DNA of 64,000 nucleotides from CAVTWY01 sp963738615 (GTDB lineage: Bacteria; Pseudomonadota; Gammaproteobacteria; Burkholderiales; Burkholderiaceae_C). This document shows, in pieces, positions 45,549 through 54,557 of this stretch. How positions within the stretch are numbered: the first letter of the stretch is position 1; the number at the start of each line of letters is the position of its first letter. The stretch is from the NCBI GenBank assembly GCA_963738615.1, contig CAVTXI010000004.1:744001-808000 (forward strand), written 5' to 3'. Position numbers and translations under genes: made by a program. The notes below the pieces were generated by a model. That model was given only the letters and a program-made list of their open reading frames with translations, had not been told where the DNA came from and did no database searches.

Positions 45549-47087
45549 CTATTTCGCTTCAAGGCTTCCCGGGCCCCATGCCAACCCCACATCCAACGGA
45601 TAAATCGGCCGCCGCACGCGCCGCAACTTCAACGCCGCGTAGTCGCTCGTGCATACACCCGAGCCGTTGCACTCGACCACCGCGTGCGCCAACGCCTTCA
45701 AGCCCGCGCGCCAGTGCACGCGGCTCTTCAGCATCAGATACGTCAGGCGCTGCGGTGCGATGCCCACCGCGGTGAACGCAGCCAGGTCGTGTGGTTCGAC
45801 GTGGTTGCTGATGACGACGATGGCCAGGCCTGTGGTTGCCTCTTCGAAGACTGCGGTGGGCCCCATGCTGACCGCTTCGCCGGTGCCCATCGGGCCGACA
45901 TTGCGATAGCGGCCGTCGGTCAGCAGCTTCACGCGGCCCTTCACGGTGCGTGGTTTACCCTCGAGGCCGATGGCGGGCATGTCGAGCTTGCCGCCCAGCG
46001 GCAGTTCGAGTTCGGCGCCGATGCCCGCGGCCATCATCTGCTGCACCGCCTGCGGGTCGAAGACAGCGAACGCCGCCGCATCGCCCACGTCGGGAAGACC
46101 TGCGTCGAGCATCGCGCCCAACACCGTCATCGTGTCCATGGTGCCGCCGCTGGCGCAGTTGTCACTGTGGTCCAGCAGCACGACGGGGCCGCTGCCGGCG
46201 GGCTTGTTGCGCGCGAGTTCGACGGCGCGTTTTATCGACACGGCCAGCGGTTCGGGCGAGTAGACGAACGCCTCGCGCGCGCCCCACGCCATCGCCAGCA
46301 GTTCGTCGCGCCAGCGCTGTGCCAAGGCTTCATCGCCGTCGGTGACGACCACCGCCGACAGCCCCGCGTTCGTGATGTCTGCGTTCGGAAAACCCACGAA
46401 CACGCTCGCGCACAACGCGCCTTGCGCTTCCATCTCGCGGCACCGCGCCTGGATTTCGCGGTTGGGGCTGTCGTCGGTGCCCTGGCGCATCACGTGCGGC
46501 AGCATCGGCGCGCGGCCCCACGCCATCGTGGGCCGTGCCCTGCCCTCGAGCTTGACGATCAACGCGCGGCCGGCGCGTAAGCCCGTCTCGTGCATGTCGA
46601 TGTGCGGATAAGTCTGGTAGCCGGCGATAGCGTCGCTGTGTTCGCCCATCGCGTCGTAGAGGTTGGTGTGCATGTCCAGCGCAACGCCGATTGGCACGCC
46701 CGGCACAACCGCGCGAATGCGGCGCAGCAACTCGCCCTCACCGTCTTCATGCGTGTTCGTCACCATCGCACCATGCAGGTCCAGCAGCACGCCGTCGCAT
46801 CCGGCACGCACCGCATCGACGATTCGCGTGGCGATGTATTCGAACCCGTCATCATCGACCGGGCCGCTGGGCCACGCCGACGCAGCGATCGGCACGGTGA
46901 AGCTGGCACCAGCGGCTTGCGCCAGTTCGATGAAGGCCGCGATGGCCGAGCCGGTGCCGCGCACCGAAGCTATCGCGGCATCGCCTTCGAGCGGCACGCC
47001 ACCATCAACCGCAAACCGGCCGATTGGCGTGGGCACGGGCGAGAAGGTATTGGTCTCGTGCTTCATCTGCGCGATGACGAGCTTCAT
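45549..47087 (-). CDS. M81 family metallopeptidase (MlrC-like), second copy
   Basis: A 512-residue MlrC-family protein from ATG 47087 (VIAQMKHETNTFSPVPTPIG). The metal ligands fit GVALDMHTNLYDAM and YQTYPHIDMHETG. VVLLDHSDNCASGGTMDTMTVL and the C-terminal ELELPLGGKLDMP follow. It is clearly homologous to the 33129 gene but diverged throughout, so it is not a recent duplicate. It is 26 bases downstream of the TauD-like dioxygenase, with a class C hydrolase further upstream on the same strand, suggesting a three-gene unit. Confidence 0.9.
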   Translation of the reverse strand: MKLVIAQMKHETNTFSPVPTPIGRFAVDGGVPLEGDAAIASVRGTGSAIAAFIELAQAAGASFTVPIAASAWPSGPVDDDGFEYIATRIVDAVRAGCDGVLLDLHGAMVTNTHEDGEGELLRRIRAVVPGVPIGVALDMHTNLYDAMGEHSDAIAGYQTYPHIDMHETGLRAGRALIVKLEGRARPTMAWGRAPMLPHVMRQGTDDSPNREIQARCREMEAQGALCASVFVGFPNADITNAGLSAVVVTDGDEALAQRWRDELLAMAWGAREAFVYSPEPLAVSIKRAVELARNKPAGSGPVVLLDHSDNCASGGTMDTMTVLGAMLDAGLPDVGDAAAFAVFDPQAVQQMMAAGIGAELELPLGGKLDMPAIGLEGKPRTVKGRVKLLTDGRYRNVGPMGTGEAVSMGPTAVFEEATTGLAIVVISNHVEPHDLAAFTAVGIAPQRLTYLMLKSRVHWRAGLKALAHAVVECNGSGVCTSDYAALKLRRVRRPIYPLDVGLAWGPGSLEAK

Positions 47088-47112
47088 CGGATGTCCTTCC
47101 TTACGTGGATGC

Positions 47113-47970
47113 CTACGCCGTCGTTGACGCAGCCGCCGCCCGATACACCGGCGCGTCGCCCAGGATCGTCGCGCGGTGCATCACGCGCCGGGCTGGCAGG
47201 TAGTCGGCGGTGGCGTAGTGTTGCGTCAGGCGGTTGTCCCAGAAGGCCACGTCGCCCAGCTTCCACTTCCAGCGCACGGTGAACTCGGGCTTCTGCACGT
47301 GAACGAACAGGTGGCGAAGCACGGTATCGCTCTCCCCCGGGGTCAGCTCGGCGATGCGCGTGGTGAAGCCTTCGTTGACGAACAGGCCGTGTTGGCCGCT
47401 GACCGGATGCGTGCGCACCACCGGGTGCAGGCGCGGCGGGTGGTCGGCGCGCGCCTTCTCCCAGCGCACCTTTTCTTCGGGCGTGCGTGCGAAGCGCCAC
47501 GCCGGGAAGCTCTTGATGATGTCGTGCTCGGCGTGCAGACCGGCCAACATGTGCTGCCACGGCGCCGACAGTGCGTTCCAGGCCGCGATACCGCTGCACC
47601 ACAACGTGTCGCCGCCACCCGGCGGCAGCACCTGCGCGGCCAGCAGCGCACCCATCGCGGGCTCGGCCAGGAAGGTGACGTCGGTGTGCCAGTTGTCGTT
47701 GTCGGGCGGGTTGTCCATGCTGGTGTCCAGCACGATGATTTCGGGCACGTCGCTCACGTGCGGGTAGATCGGGTGCACGTGCAAGGTGCCGAACCGCGCG
47801 GCCACGGCACGCTGCGCCTTCGGTTCGAGCGACTGGCCTTCGAAGAGCAGCACGTGATGACGCAGCAGCGCGTCGAGCAGGCCGTCGCGCTCGCCGTCGG
47901 TCAGCGACTCGCCCAACGCCAGGCCGTGCACGCGCGCGCCGATGGCGGGGGTCAGGGGTTCGATCTTCAT
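47113..47970 (-). CDS. TauD/TfdA-family 2-oxoglutarate/Fe(II) dioxygenase
   Basis: A 285-residue dioxygenase. The facial triad is His-Asp in NWHTDVTFLAEP and the distal His in ARRVMHRATILGD, with the 2-oxoglutarate Arg nearby. IEPLTPAIGARVHGLALGE is the usual N-terminus and WDNRLTQHYATADY the conserved C-terminal block. Members include taurine and 2,4-D dioxygenases and alkylsulfatases; the sulfatase gene at 49353 makes a sulfur-compound role possible but unproven. Its start follows the upstream hydrolase stop by 11 bases, across a tandem TCAGGTCCTG duplication. Confidence 0.9.
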   Translation of the reverse strand: MKIEPLTPAIGARVHGLALGESLTDGERDGLLDALLRHHVLLFEGQSLEPKAQRAVAARFGTLHVHPIYPHVSDVPEIIVLDTSMDNPPDNDNWHTDVTFLAEPAMGALLAAQVLPPGGGDTLWCSGIAAWNALSAPWQHMLAGLHAEHDIIKSFPAWRFARTPEEKVRWEKARADHPPRLHPVVRTHPVSGQHGLFVNEGFTTRIAELTPGESDTVLRHLFVHVQKPEFTVRWKWKLGDVAFWDNRLTQHYATADYLPARRVMHRATILGDAPVYRAAAASTTA

Positions 47971-47981
47971 GTCAGGTCCTG

Positions 47982-49253
47982 TCAGGTCCTCATCAACCAC
48001 TGTGCAACGGCCTCGAACGCGGGCAGTGAAGTCGCATCGAAGTGCACGTTGGCCGCCAGCGGGTGCGAGCCGAAACGCGCGATGACGACCTGCGCTTTCG
48101 GGTCGACAACGATTGCCTGCCCATGGATACCGCGCGCCGCGTAGGCACCGTGCGCGTTGTTCAGCACCCACCACATGTTGCGATACGCGCCGCCCGGCAG
48201 CGTGGGCGGCCCGTTCGCCTTGAAGGCATCCGCGTTGCCCTTCGTGCGCACGTCGTGCACGACGGCCTGCGGCACGATGGTCTTGCCGTTGATCGTTTCG
48301 CCCTCGCCCGCCAGGCGCATCGCTTCGCCGAAGCGCGCCATGTCGCGCAGCGTGGGGTTAAGCCCACCGCCGGCGAACTCGGTGCCTTCACTGTCGACCA
48401 GCATGCATGCGTCTTCTTCGCAGCCCAGCGGCTGCCAGAACCATTCGCTGAGAAGTTCGCCGAAGCTGCGGCCGGTGACGCGGCGGATGATCCAGCCCAG
48501 CAGGTCGGAGTTGACGGTCTTGTAGAAGAAGTCGCGGCCGTGCGGGCCTTCTTGCTTCAGCGTGCACAAAAAGGCGTACCAACTCGCCGCGCCCGTGTAG
48601 CCCGCCGGCCGCGGGAACGTGCCGCCTGCGCGTGCGTGTTCCCAGATATTCGCGTTGGGGTCGGCGTAGTTCTCTGAATAGGCGACACCGATGCGCATGT
48701 CCATCACGTCGCGCACGGTCGCGGTGTCGTAGGCGGTGCCGGCCATCTCGGGCACGTAGAACGGCACTGGCTTCGTGTCGTCGAGTTCGCCCGCGTGCAC
48801 CAGCATCGCGGCGACGGTGCCGGTGTAGCTCTTCGTCACCGACATCGACATGTGCACGCGGTGCGGCGCCATCACGCCGAAGTAGCGCTCATACACGATG
48901 CGCCCGCGATGCAGCACCACGATCGCATCGGTGTAGTTGGCGTCGAGCGACTCGCGCCACGTCATCGTGGCCTTGCCGCCGATCGGCGTGAACGCCACGG
49001 CGTCGATCGCTGCGTCCAGCGTCTGCGACGTCGCATCGGGCAACACGCTGCACGGCCCACGTCCGCGCCAGATCTGCGTGGTGGGCAACAACTGGCGCAT
49101 GTTCGCGAAGGCCCAGCGCGACGTGGGGAACGTGAAGTGGCCCATGTCGGCCGCGCTGACCAACCGGTCGGAAGGTGGTGGTGCGCCTTCCATCCAGCGC
49201 TGGCGCTGGGGGTCGGAATCGATGGCGGACAGGGGTGCGGTTGGCGTGGTCAT
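47982..49253 (-). CDS. Class C beta-lactamase-like serine hydrolase
   Basis: A 423-residue hydrolase from ATG 49253 (MTTPTAPLSAIDSDPQRQRW). The SxxK nucleophile motif is SVTKS in HMSMSVTKSYTGTVAAML, the Tyr motif is YKTVNSD, and the third block lies in ARGIHGQAIVVDPKAQ. SRWAFANMRQLLPT is characteristic of the 6-aminohexanoate-dimer hydrolase-like (NylB-type) branch. There is no signal peptide. Likely substrates are small esters or amides. It is transcribed with tauD-like and M81 genes. Confidence 0.88.
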   Translation of the reverse strand: MTTPTAPLSAIDSDPQRQRWMEGAPPPSDRLVSAADMGHFTFPTSRWAFANMRQLLPTTQIWRGRGPCSVLPDATSQTLDAAIDAVAFTPIGGKATMTWRESLDANYTDAIVVLHRGRIVYERYFGVMAPHRVHMSMSVTKSYTGTVAAMLVHAGELDDTKPVPFYVPEMAGTAYDTATVRDVMDMRIGVAYSENYADPNANIWEHARAGGTFPRPAGYTGAASWYAFLCTLKQEGPHGRDFFYKTVNSDLLGWIIRRVTGRSFGELLSEWFWQPLGCEEDACMLVDSEGTEFAGGGLNPTLRDMARFGEAMRLAGEGETINGKTIVPQAVVHDVRTKGNADAFKANGPPTLPGGAYRNMWWVLNNAHGAYAARGIHGQAIVVDPKAQVVIARFGSHPLAANVHFDATSLPAFEAVAQWLMRT

Positions 49254-49352
49254 GATGGGCAGTATGTATGGCAACGAGGCCGTTCGAAACACCGCACGAG
49301 AGACTAGAGTGAAGCTCCCGCCGTGCCACCCGACTGCGAAGCCATTACCGCC

Positions 49353-50675
49353 ATGAACCCCAACCTAATCTACATCGTCGCCGACGACCTGGGCTACGCC
49401 GATCTGGGTTGCTACGGTGGCAGACAGGCGCCGTTCGGCCCCGTGTCGCCGCACATCGACGCTTTGGCTGCGGGCGGTCTGAAGCTGACCGACGGATATT
49501 CGAATTCGCCGGTCTGCTCGCCCACACGCTTCGCGCTGATGACGATGCGCTACCAGTACCGGTTGCGCGGCGGCATGGAAGAGCCCATCAACAGCAGAAG
49601 CAAGGGCAGCCCCATGCTGGGCCTGCCGCCGGATATTCCCACCCTGCCTTCACTGCTGCGTGACGCGGGCTATGCCACGGCGCTGATCGGCAAGTGGCAC
49701 CTTGGGTACCCACCGAGTTTTGGCCCACAGCGCTCGGGCTACGACGAGTTCTACGGAATCATGGCCGGTGGTGTGGATTACTTCAGCCACTGCTCCAGCA
49801 AGGGCGATCACGATCTTTACATCGGCGATGACGAGCACCATGAGGTCGGATACCTGACCGACCTGCTGTCGCACCGCGCAGTGCAGTATGTGGAGCGGCA
49901 AGCCGAACAGACGCGAGCCGGCCGCCCCTTCTTCCTCAGCCTGCACTACACCGCGCCACACTGGCCATGGGAAACGCGCGACGACGCCCCCGTGGCGGCG
50001 CAGGTGGCCGGCAACCTGTTCCACCTGGACGGCGGCAACGTCGACACCTACCGCCGCATGATCCATCACATGGACGAAGGCATCGGCCAGCTGGTCGAGG
50101 CCTTGCGCCGCAGCGGCCAGTTGGACAACACGTTGATCGTTTTCACCAGCGACAACGGCGGGGAGCGCTTCTCCGACAACTGGCCACTGGTCGGCGGCAA
50201 GATGGATTTGACCGAAGGCGGCATTCGCGTGCCTTGGGTCGCGCACTGGCCGGCCATGATTCCCGCCGGCAGCGTCAGCCGCCAGCTTTGCATGACCATG
50301 GACTGGTCGGCCACGTTGCTGGCGCTCGGTGGCGGCCAGGCGCATCCGGACTACCCGCTCGATGGCGTTTCACTCGAACCGGTGCTGCGTGACCCGAGCC
50401 ACGGATTCGAGCGGCCGCTGTATTGGCGCATGAATCATCGCGGCCAGCGTGCGCTGCGGCGCGGTGACTGGAAGTACCTGAAGGTCGACGCGAACGAGTA
50501 CCTCTTCAATATCGCTGTGGATGCACGCGAGCGCGCCAACCTGGCCCACAAGCATGCCGGGCACCTCGAGCGCATGCGCGCCGACTGGCTGGCATGGGAG
50601 CTCACCGTACCCGCGATCCCGCAGGACGCCACCGTCAGCCTGGGCTATTCCGCCAAGGACATGCCCCAGCGCTGA
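49353..50675 (+). CDS. Formylglycine-dependent sulfatase
   Basis: A 440-residue type I sulfatase. The Cys converted to formylglycine is C55 in NSPVCSPTRFALMTMR (CxPxR). Metal-binding Asp residues are D11-D12 (YIVADDLGYADLG) and the DN pair in FTSDNGGE; GKWHLGY contributes Lys and His. No signal peptide is seen. It needs a formylglycine-generating enzyme or anaerobic maturase, neither of which is in the window. The substrate is a sulfate ester, or possibly a phosphonate ester. It is divergent from the class C hydrolase gene. Confidence 0.92.
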   Translation: MNPNLIYIVADDLGYADLGCYGGRQAPFGPVSPHIDALAAGGLKLTDGYSNSPVCSPTRFALMTMRYQYRLRGGMEEPINSRSKGSPMLGLPPDIPTLPSLLRDAGYATALIGKWHLGYPPSFGPQRSGYDEFYGIMAGGVDYFSHCSSKGDHDLYIGDDEHHEVGYLTDLLSHRAVQYVERQAEQTRAGRPFFLSLHYTAPHWPWETRDDAPVAAQVAGNLFHLDGGNVDTYRRMIHHMDEGIGQLVEALRRSGQLDNTLIVFTSDNGGERFSDNWPLVGGKMDLTEGGIRVPWVAHWPAMIPAGSVSRQLCMTMDWSATLLALGGGQAHPDYPLDGVSLEPVLRDPSHGFERPLYWRMNHRGQRALRRGDWKYLKVDANEYLFNIAVDARERANLAHKHAGHLERMRADWLAWELTVPAIPQDATVSLGYSAKDMPQR

Positions 50676-50781
50676 TGGTCAATACCGCGGGCATGATGAC
50701 TATCACGCCGAACGCCAACCCAAACGCGAAATACAAGGGCGCTGCAGCAGATCACCGATACACCAACAGCAGCGCGCCGCA

Positions 50782-51444
50782 TCAACCGCCACTCGCCGGA
50801 GCCGCGGAAACGCCCTGCTGCTGCGCAGCCGCTTCCTGCGACCGCAGCGCGCGCACGTACGCGTCTCGCTTCTGAAGCCGCTGCCAGTACGCCTTCACCG
50901 CAGGGGTGAATTGCGCATCAAGGCCGATGAATTCGGCCAGCATCAGCGCATACCCAACCGACACATCGGCTGCCGTGAAGCGACCGGCGCTTAGATACTC
51001 CGCATGGGCCAACACCGGCTCCAACGCGCGAAGCCTGGCCAGAAACCACTTGCCGTAGTCCTGCGCCACCGCGGGCTGGCGCCGGTGTTCGGGCTCGAAG
51101 CGTGAATAGCGCAGCACCAGCGTCTGAGGAAACGTCAGCGTGGCTTCGCCGAAGTGCAGGAAGTTCAGGTAGGCGCCGTAGCCCTTCTCACCAGGCTCGA
51201 CCTGAAGCTGCGTGGGCGCACTGCGCGAACACAAGTACTGGCAAATCGCCGCCGACTCGGTCATGCGCGTGTCGCCGTCGATCATCAATGGGATCGTGCC
51301 CAACGGATTGATGTCGAGGTACGAGCGCGCCGCCACCCGAGGTGGGAACGGCAACACGATCAGCTCGTACGGTTGACCCAGTTCTTCCAGCATCCACAGG
51401 GGGCGGAATGATCGGGCGCTGATGCAGTGGTAGAGGGTGATCAT
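50782..51444 (-). CDS. Glutathione S-transferase family protein
   Basis: A 220-residue GST from ATG 51444. The N-terminus MITLYHCISARSFRPLWMLEELGQPYE has Ser/Arg in the place typical of beta-proteobacterial GSTs, and NPLGTIPLMIDGDTRMTESAAICQYL contains the cis-Pro and Glu-Ser pair. RFTAADVSVGYALMLAEFIGL is the C-terminal domain helix. It stands alone between the sulfatase and tannase genes. The 106 bases between it and the sulfatase stop show no feature. Confidence 0.88.
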   Translation of the reverse strand: MITLYHCISARSFRPLWMLEELGQPYELIVLPFPPRVAARSYLDINPLGTIPLMIDGDTRMTESAAICQYLCSRSAPTQLQVEPGEKGYGAYLNFLHFGEATLTFPQTLVLRYSRFEPEHRRQPAVAQDYGKWFLARLRALEPVLAHAEYLSAGRFTAADVSVGYALMLAEFIGLDAQFTPAVKAYWQRLQKRDAYVRALRSQEAAAQQQGVSAAPASGG

Positions 51445-51594
51445 GGTTGGGCGGTAACCGCTGGTTTCCCGACGCGTCAAAGCGCTGCAAATGTACACAG
51501 AGCGGACGGTTCGTCCGAGTCCAGGACCCGAAGATGCGCAGCGCCCGCACGGATGCGAGCGCGAACAACGACCCTACAACGAGGAGACGAATTC

Positions 51595-53130
51595 ATGACG
51601 ATGATCAAGCGTGCAGCGCGACTGACGGTTGTGCTTGCTTCGACCCTGATTACCCCGGCGATGGCCGATGACCGTGATCACGAACGGCACGGCAGGCGCC
51701 ACGACTGCGCGTCGCTTGCCGGGCGCAGCCTTGGTGGCGCGACGATATCGGCGGCCACCGTGGTGCCGGCCAGTGCGACGCTCGAGGGGCACTGCAAGGT
51801 GACCGGGCTCATCGCGCCCAAGCTGAACTTCGAGCTGCGGCTGCCTCGGGACTGGAACCACAAGCTGCACTACGGCGGCGGCGGCGGCTACAACGGGGCG
51901 ATTCCACCGGTCGACGCGCCGGCATTAAACGCCGGCTATGCGCAGGTCAGCAGCGACTCGGGCCACCAGGGCAGCGGGCTCGACGCGTCCTTCGCGTTGA
52001 ACGACCCGCAGGCCGCGCAGTTGTTCGGGTCACTGTCGGTACCGACCGTGATGGGCGCTGCCACCGAGATCGTGCGCGTGCACTACGGCAGCCGCGCACG
52101 TCGCGCCTACTTCGAAGGCTGCTCCAACGGGGGCCGCGAAGCGCTGATGAACGTGCAGCGATTCCCGACCCTGTTCGACGGCGTGATTTCCCGCGCGCCG
52201 GCCTACAACTGGATCGGCCTGATGGGCGCTTTCAACCGCACGGCGAAGGCGCTGGCCGCGCCTGGTGGTGCCATCAGCACGGCCAAGATCGCCACGCTGG
52301 CGAGCGCCGTGCGCGCCACCTGCGATGGGCTGGACGGCGTGGTCGATGGTGTGGTGTCGAACCCGGCTGCGTGCCATTTCGATGCGAAGACATTGCGCTG
52401 CGCGGGCGGTGCCGACACGGGCGACGCGTGTTTGTCCGATCCGCAACTCAACGCGGTGGCATCATGGATTTCTCCGGTGTCGTTCGACGGCGGCAGGTAC
52501 GCCAACACCGGCTGGCCGCTGACGGGCAACGAGGACTCGCCGGGTGCCTGGGACTTCTGGACGACAGGCACGCCGGCGTTGGGCGGGCTGTCGTTGCAGT
52601 TCCTGTTCCAAGACACGACGGTGAAGAACTACCTGGCCCGCGACCCGGCGGCCAATTCGCTGACCTACAACTTCGACAGCGACACGGGTGCGCTGTTCGC
52701 GATGTCGGCGCTGAACGACGCGACGAATCCGAATCTGCATCCGTTCCACGCGGCCGGCGGAAAGCTGATCCTCTGGCACGGCGGCAACGATTCGGCGCTG
52801 TCGGTCACATCCACCACGGCCTATTACGAAAGCGTGGTCACGGCAATGGGTGGGCAGTCGAACACCGACGAGTTCGTTCGCTACTACACCGCGCCGGGTG
52901 TGAACCACTGCGCCGGTGGCCCGGGAGCCGATTCGGCCGACCTGCTGACCGCGCTCGACCGCTGGGTATCGCGCCACCGCGCGCCGCGAACGTTGACGGC
53001 AAACAAGTTCGACCCGGCGACCGGCGCCACGCTGTTGTCGCGCCCGTTGTGCGTGCACCCGGCGTACCCGCGCTACAAGGGCAAGGGCGATCCGAACGAC
53101 GCATCCAGCTTCAGGTGCACCGAGCCTTAA
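51595..53130 (+). CDS. Tannase/feruloyl esterase family protein
   Basis: A 511-residue exported esterase with a signal peptide ending near PAMA and a GAGGAGA ribosome site at 51581-51587. The nucleophile Ser with its adjacent Cys is in YFEGCSNGGREALMNVQRFP, and the matching His-Cys is in APGVNHCAGGPG, the CS-D-HC arrangement of this family. GGGGGYNGAIP is the oxyanion region. It hydrolyses ester bonds of plant phenolics such as gallate or ferulate esters, or mono-terephthalate-type esters; exact substrate open. Confidence 0.9.
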   Translation: MTMIKRAARLTVVLASTLITPAMADDRDHERHGRRHDCASLAGRSLGGATISAATVVPASATLEGHCKVTGLIAPKLNFELRLPRDWNHKLHYGGGGGYNGAIPPVDAPALNAGYAQVSSDSGHQGSGLDASFALNDPQAAQLFGSLSVPTVMGAATEIVRVHYGSRARRAYFEGCSNGGREALMNVQRFPTLFDGVISRAPAYNWIGLMGAFNRTAKALAAPGGAISTAKIATLASAVRATCDGLDGVVDGVVSNPAACHFDAKTLRCAGGADTGDACLSDPQLNAVASWISPVSFDGGRYANTGWPLTGNEDSPGAWDFWTTGTPALGGLSLQFLFQDTTVKNYLARDPAANSLTYNFDSDTGALFAMSALNDATNPNLHPFHAAGGKLILWHGGNDSALSVTSTTAYYESVVTAMGGQSNTDEFVRYYTAPGVNHCAGGPGADSADLLTALDRWVSRHRAPRTLTANKFDPATGATLLSRPLCVHPAYPRYKGKGDPNDASSFRCTEP

Positions 53131-53131
53131 C

Positions 53132-54421
53132 TCAGGGCGCCTTGCCGCGGGCCACGTCCATGATCATTCGTGTGGCCAGGTAAAGGCGCGGCTCGATGCT
53201 GTCGACGAGCACGTACTCGGCGTCCGTCGTATGGGCGCCGAAACCTTGCAAGCCGAAGCGCTCGATCACGGCGTTCTTCGTCTCGAGCGCTGCGAAGGCC
53301 GCATCGGTGCCTCCGCCCTCGGCGATCGAGTCGACCACCAGTTCCTTGCCCAACTCTCGGTAGACGACCTGTGCGTGCTTGGCAAAGGCCAGCGACGCTG
53401 GCGACGCTTCCAATGGCGGACGGCGGCGCTCGAAGATCAACTCGATCTTCGAGTCCGGCAGCAACTGCGTCTTGACGCGCTCGCGAATCTTCTTCTCGAC
53501 ACCGTCGTAGTCGGCCACGCGCAGCACGCGCACGTCGGCTTGCGCCTGTGCGTCGGGCGGGATCATGTTGCGCACTTGCCCGGCCTTGGCCAGCGTCCAG
53601 TTGAACTTGACGCCGGTGGCCGCGTCCGAAAGGTCGCGCGCCTGAAGGATCTGGTGCGACACCTCGTAGAGAGCGTTGACGCCGCGCTCGGGCGCCGCGC
53701 CAGCGTGCGACGCGCGGCCTTTGACGTTCAACGTAACCGACGCAATGCCGGCCGTCGCCAGCGCCACCTTGTCGGACGTGGTCAGCGAGCCCTCGAACGA
53801 CATCGTCACGTCGTGCGCGGCGCCGAGTTGGCTGATCAGTTTGCGCGAGCCCGGCGAGCTGATCTCTTCGTCGCCGTTGATCAGCACGGTGAGGGTGCCG
53901 TACTCGCGGAAGCCGCTCGCCTTCAGCATCGCAAGCGTGTGCAGGATCAGTGCGACACCCTGCTTGTCGTCGGCAATGCCCAAGCCGTAGGCGCGGTTGC
54001 CGTCAACGCGAAACGGCTGCTTCTCGAGCGAGCCGCGCGCATACACCGTGTCCATGTGCGCGATGAGCAGGATGCTCTTGCTGCCGGTGCCCTTGAAGGT
54101 TGCACGCACGGCCTGACCCAGGCGCTGCGGTGTGTCTTCCATCTTGTAGACATCGGCGCCCACGTCAACCAACTGCACGTCGCCGCCGAGAGACTTCAGT
54201 CGCGCGGCGATCAGTTCGGCGATCTTGCCCAGCCCTTCCAGGTCGCGACTGCCGGATTCAATGTTGCACAGATCCCGCAGCGTCTCGAGAAGCGGCGCCT
54301 TCTCCTGCTTCGCAAGCGCAAGCACCGCGTCGACCGGCTGAGCCTGTGCCAAGCCGGCCGAGAGCACAAGCCCGGCCAGTACCGGTGCAAACCATTCGCG
54401 CAAGCCGAGTCTGTGGTTCAT
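53132..54421 (-). CDS. M20 family metallopeptidase, glutamate carboxypeptidase-like
   Basis: A 429-residue exported peptidase with signal peptide FAPVLAGLVLSAGLAQAQ. The dinuclear zinc site is H in LLIAHMDTVYARGS, D in GIADDKQGVALIL, catalytic Glu in INGDEEISSPGSR, and the final His in GFGAHTTDAEY. The dimerisation domain has VKGRASHAGAAPERGVNALYEV. It is close to the CPG2 type, which releases C-terminal Glu from folates and peptides. It converges with the tannase gene with a one-base gap. Confidence 0.92.
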   Translation of the reverse strand: MNHRLGLREWFAPVLAGLVLSAGLAQAQPVDAVLALAKQEKAPLLETLRDLCNIESGSRDLEGLGKIAELIAARLKSLGGDVQLVDVGADVYKMEDTPQRLGQAVRATFKGTGSKSILLIAHMDTVYARGSLEKQPFRVDGNRAYGLGIADDKQGVALILHTLAMLKASGFREYGTLTVLINGDEEISSPGSRKLISQLGAAHDVTMSFEGSLTTSDKVALATAGIASVTLNVKGRASHAGAAPERGVNALYEVSHQILQARDLSDAATGVKFNWTLAKAGQVRNMIPPDAQAQADVRVLRVADYDGVEKKIRERVKTQLLPDSKIELIFERRRPPLEASPASLAFAKHAQVVYRELGKELVVDSIAEGGGTDAAFAALETKNAVIERFGLQGFGAHTTDAEYVLVDSIEPRLYLATRMIMDVARGKAP

Positions 54422-54557
54422 CGCTGCACTCCGGTGGTGGTCAGGGGCGGCAATTCTGCGCCACCGTCAGTGATCGCAGGGGTGCACATGCACAGCATCG
54501 CGCCGTGAATCGATCGGGCGCTGGCAACGTGGCAGAACGTGATCACGGCGATGTCTG

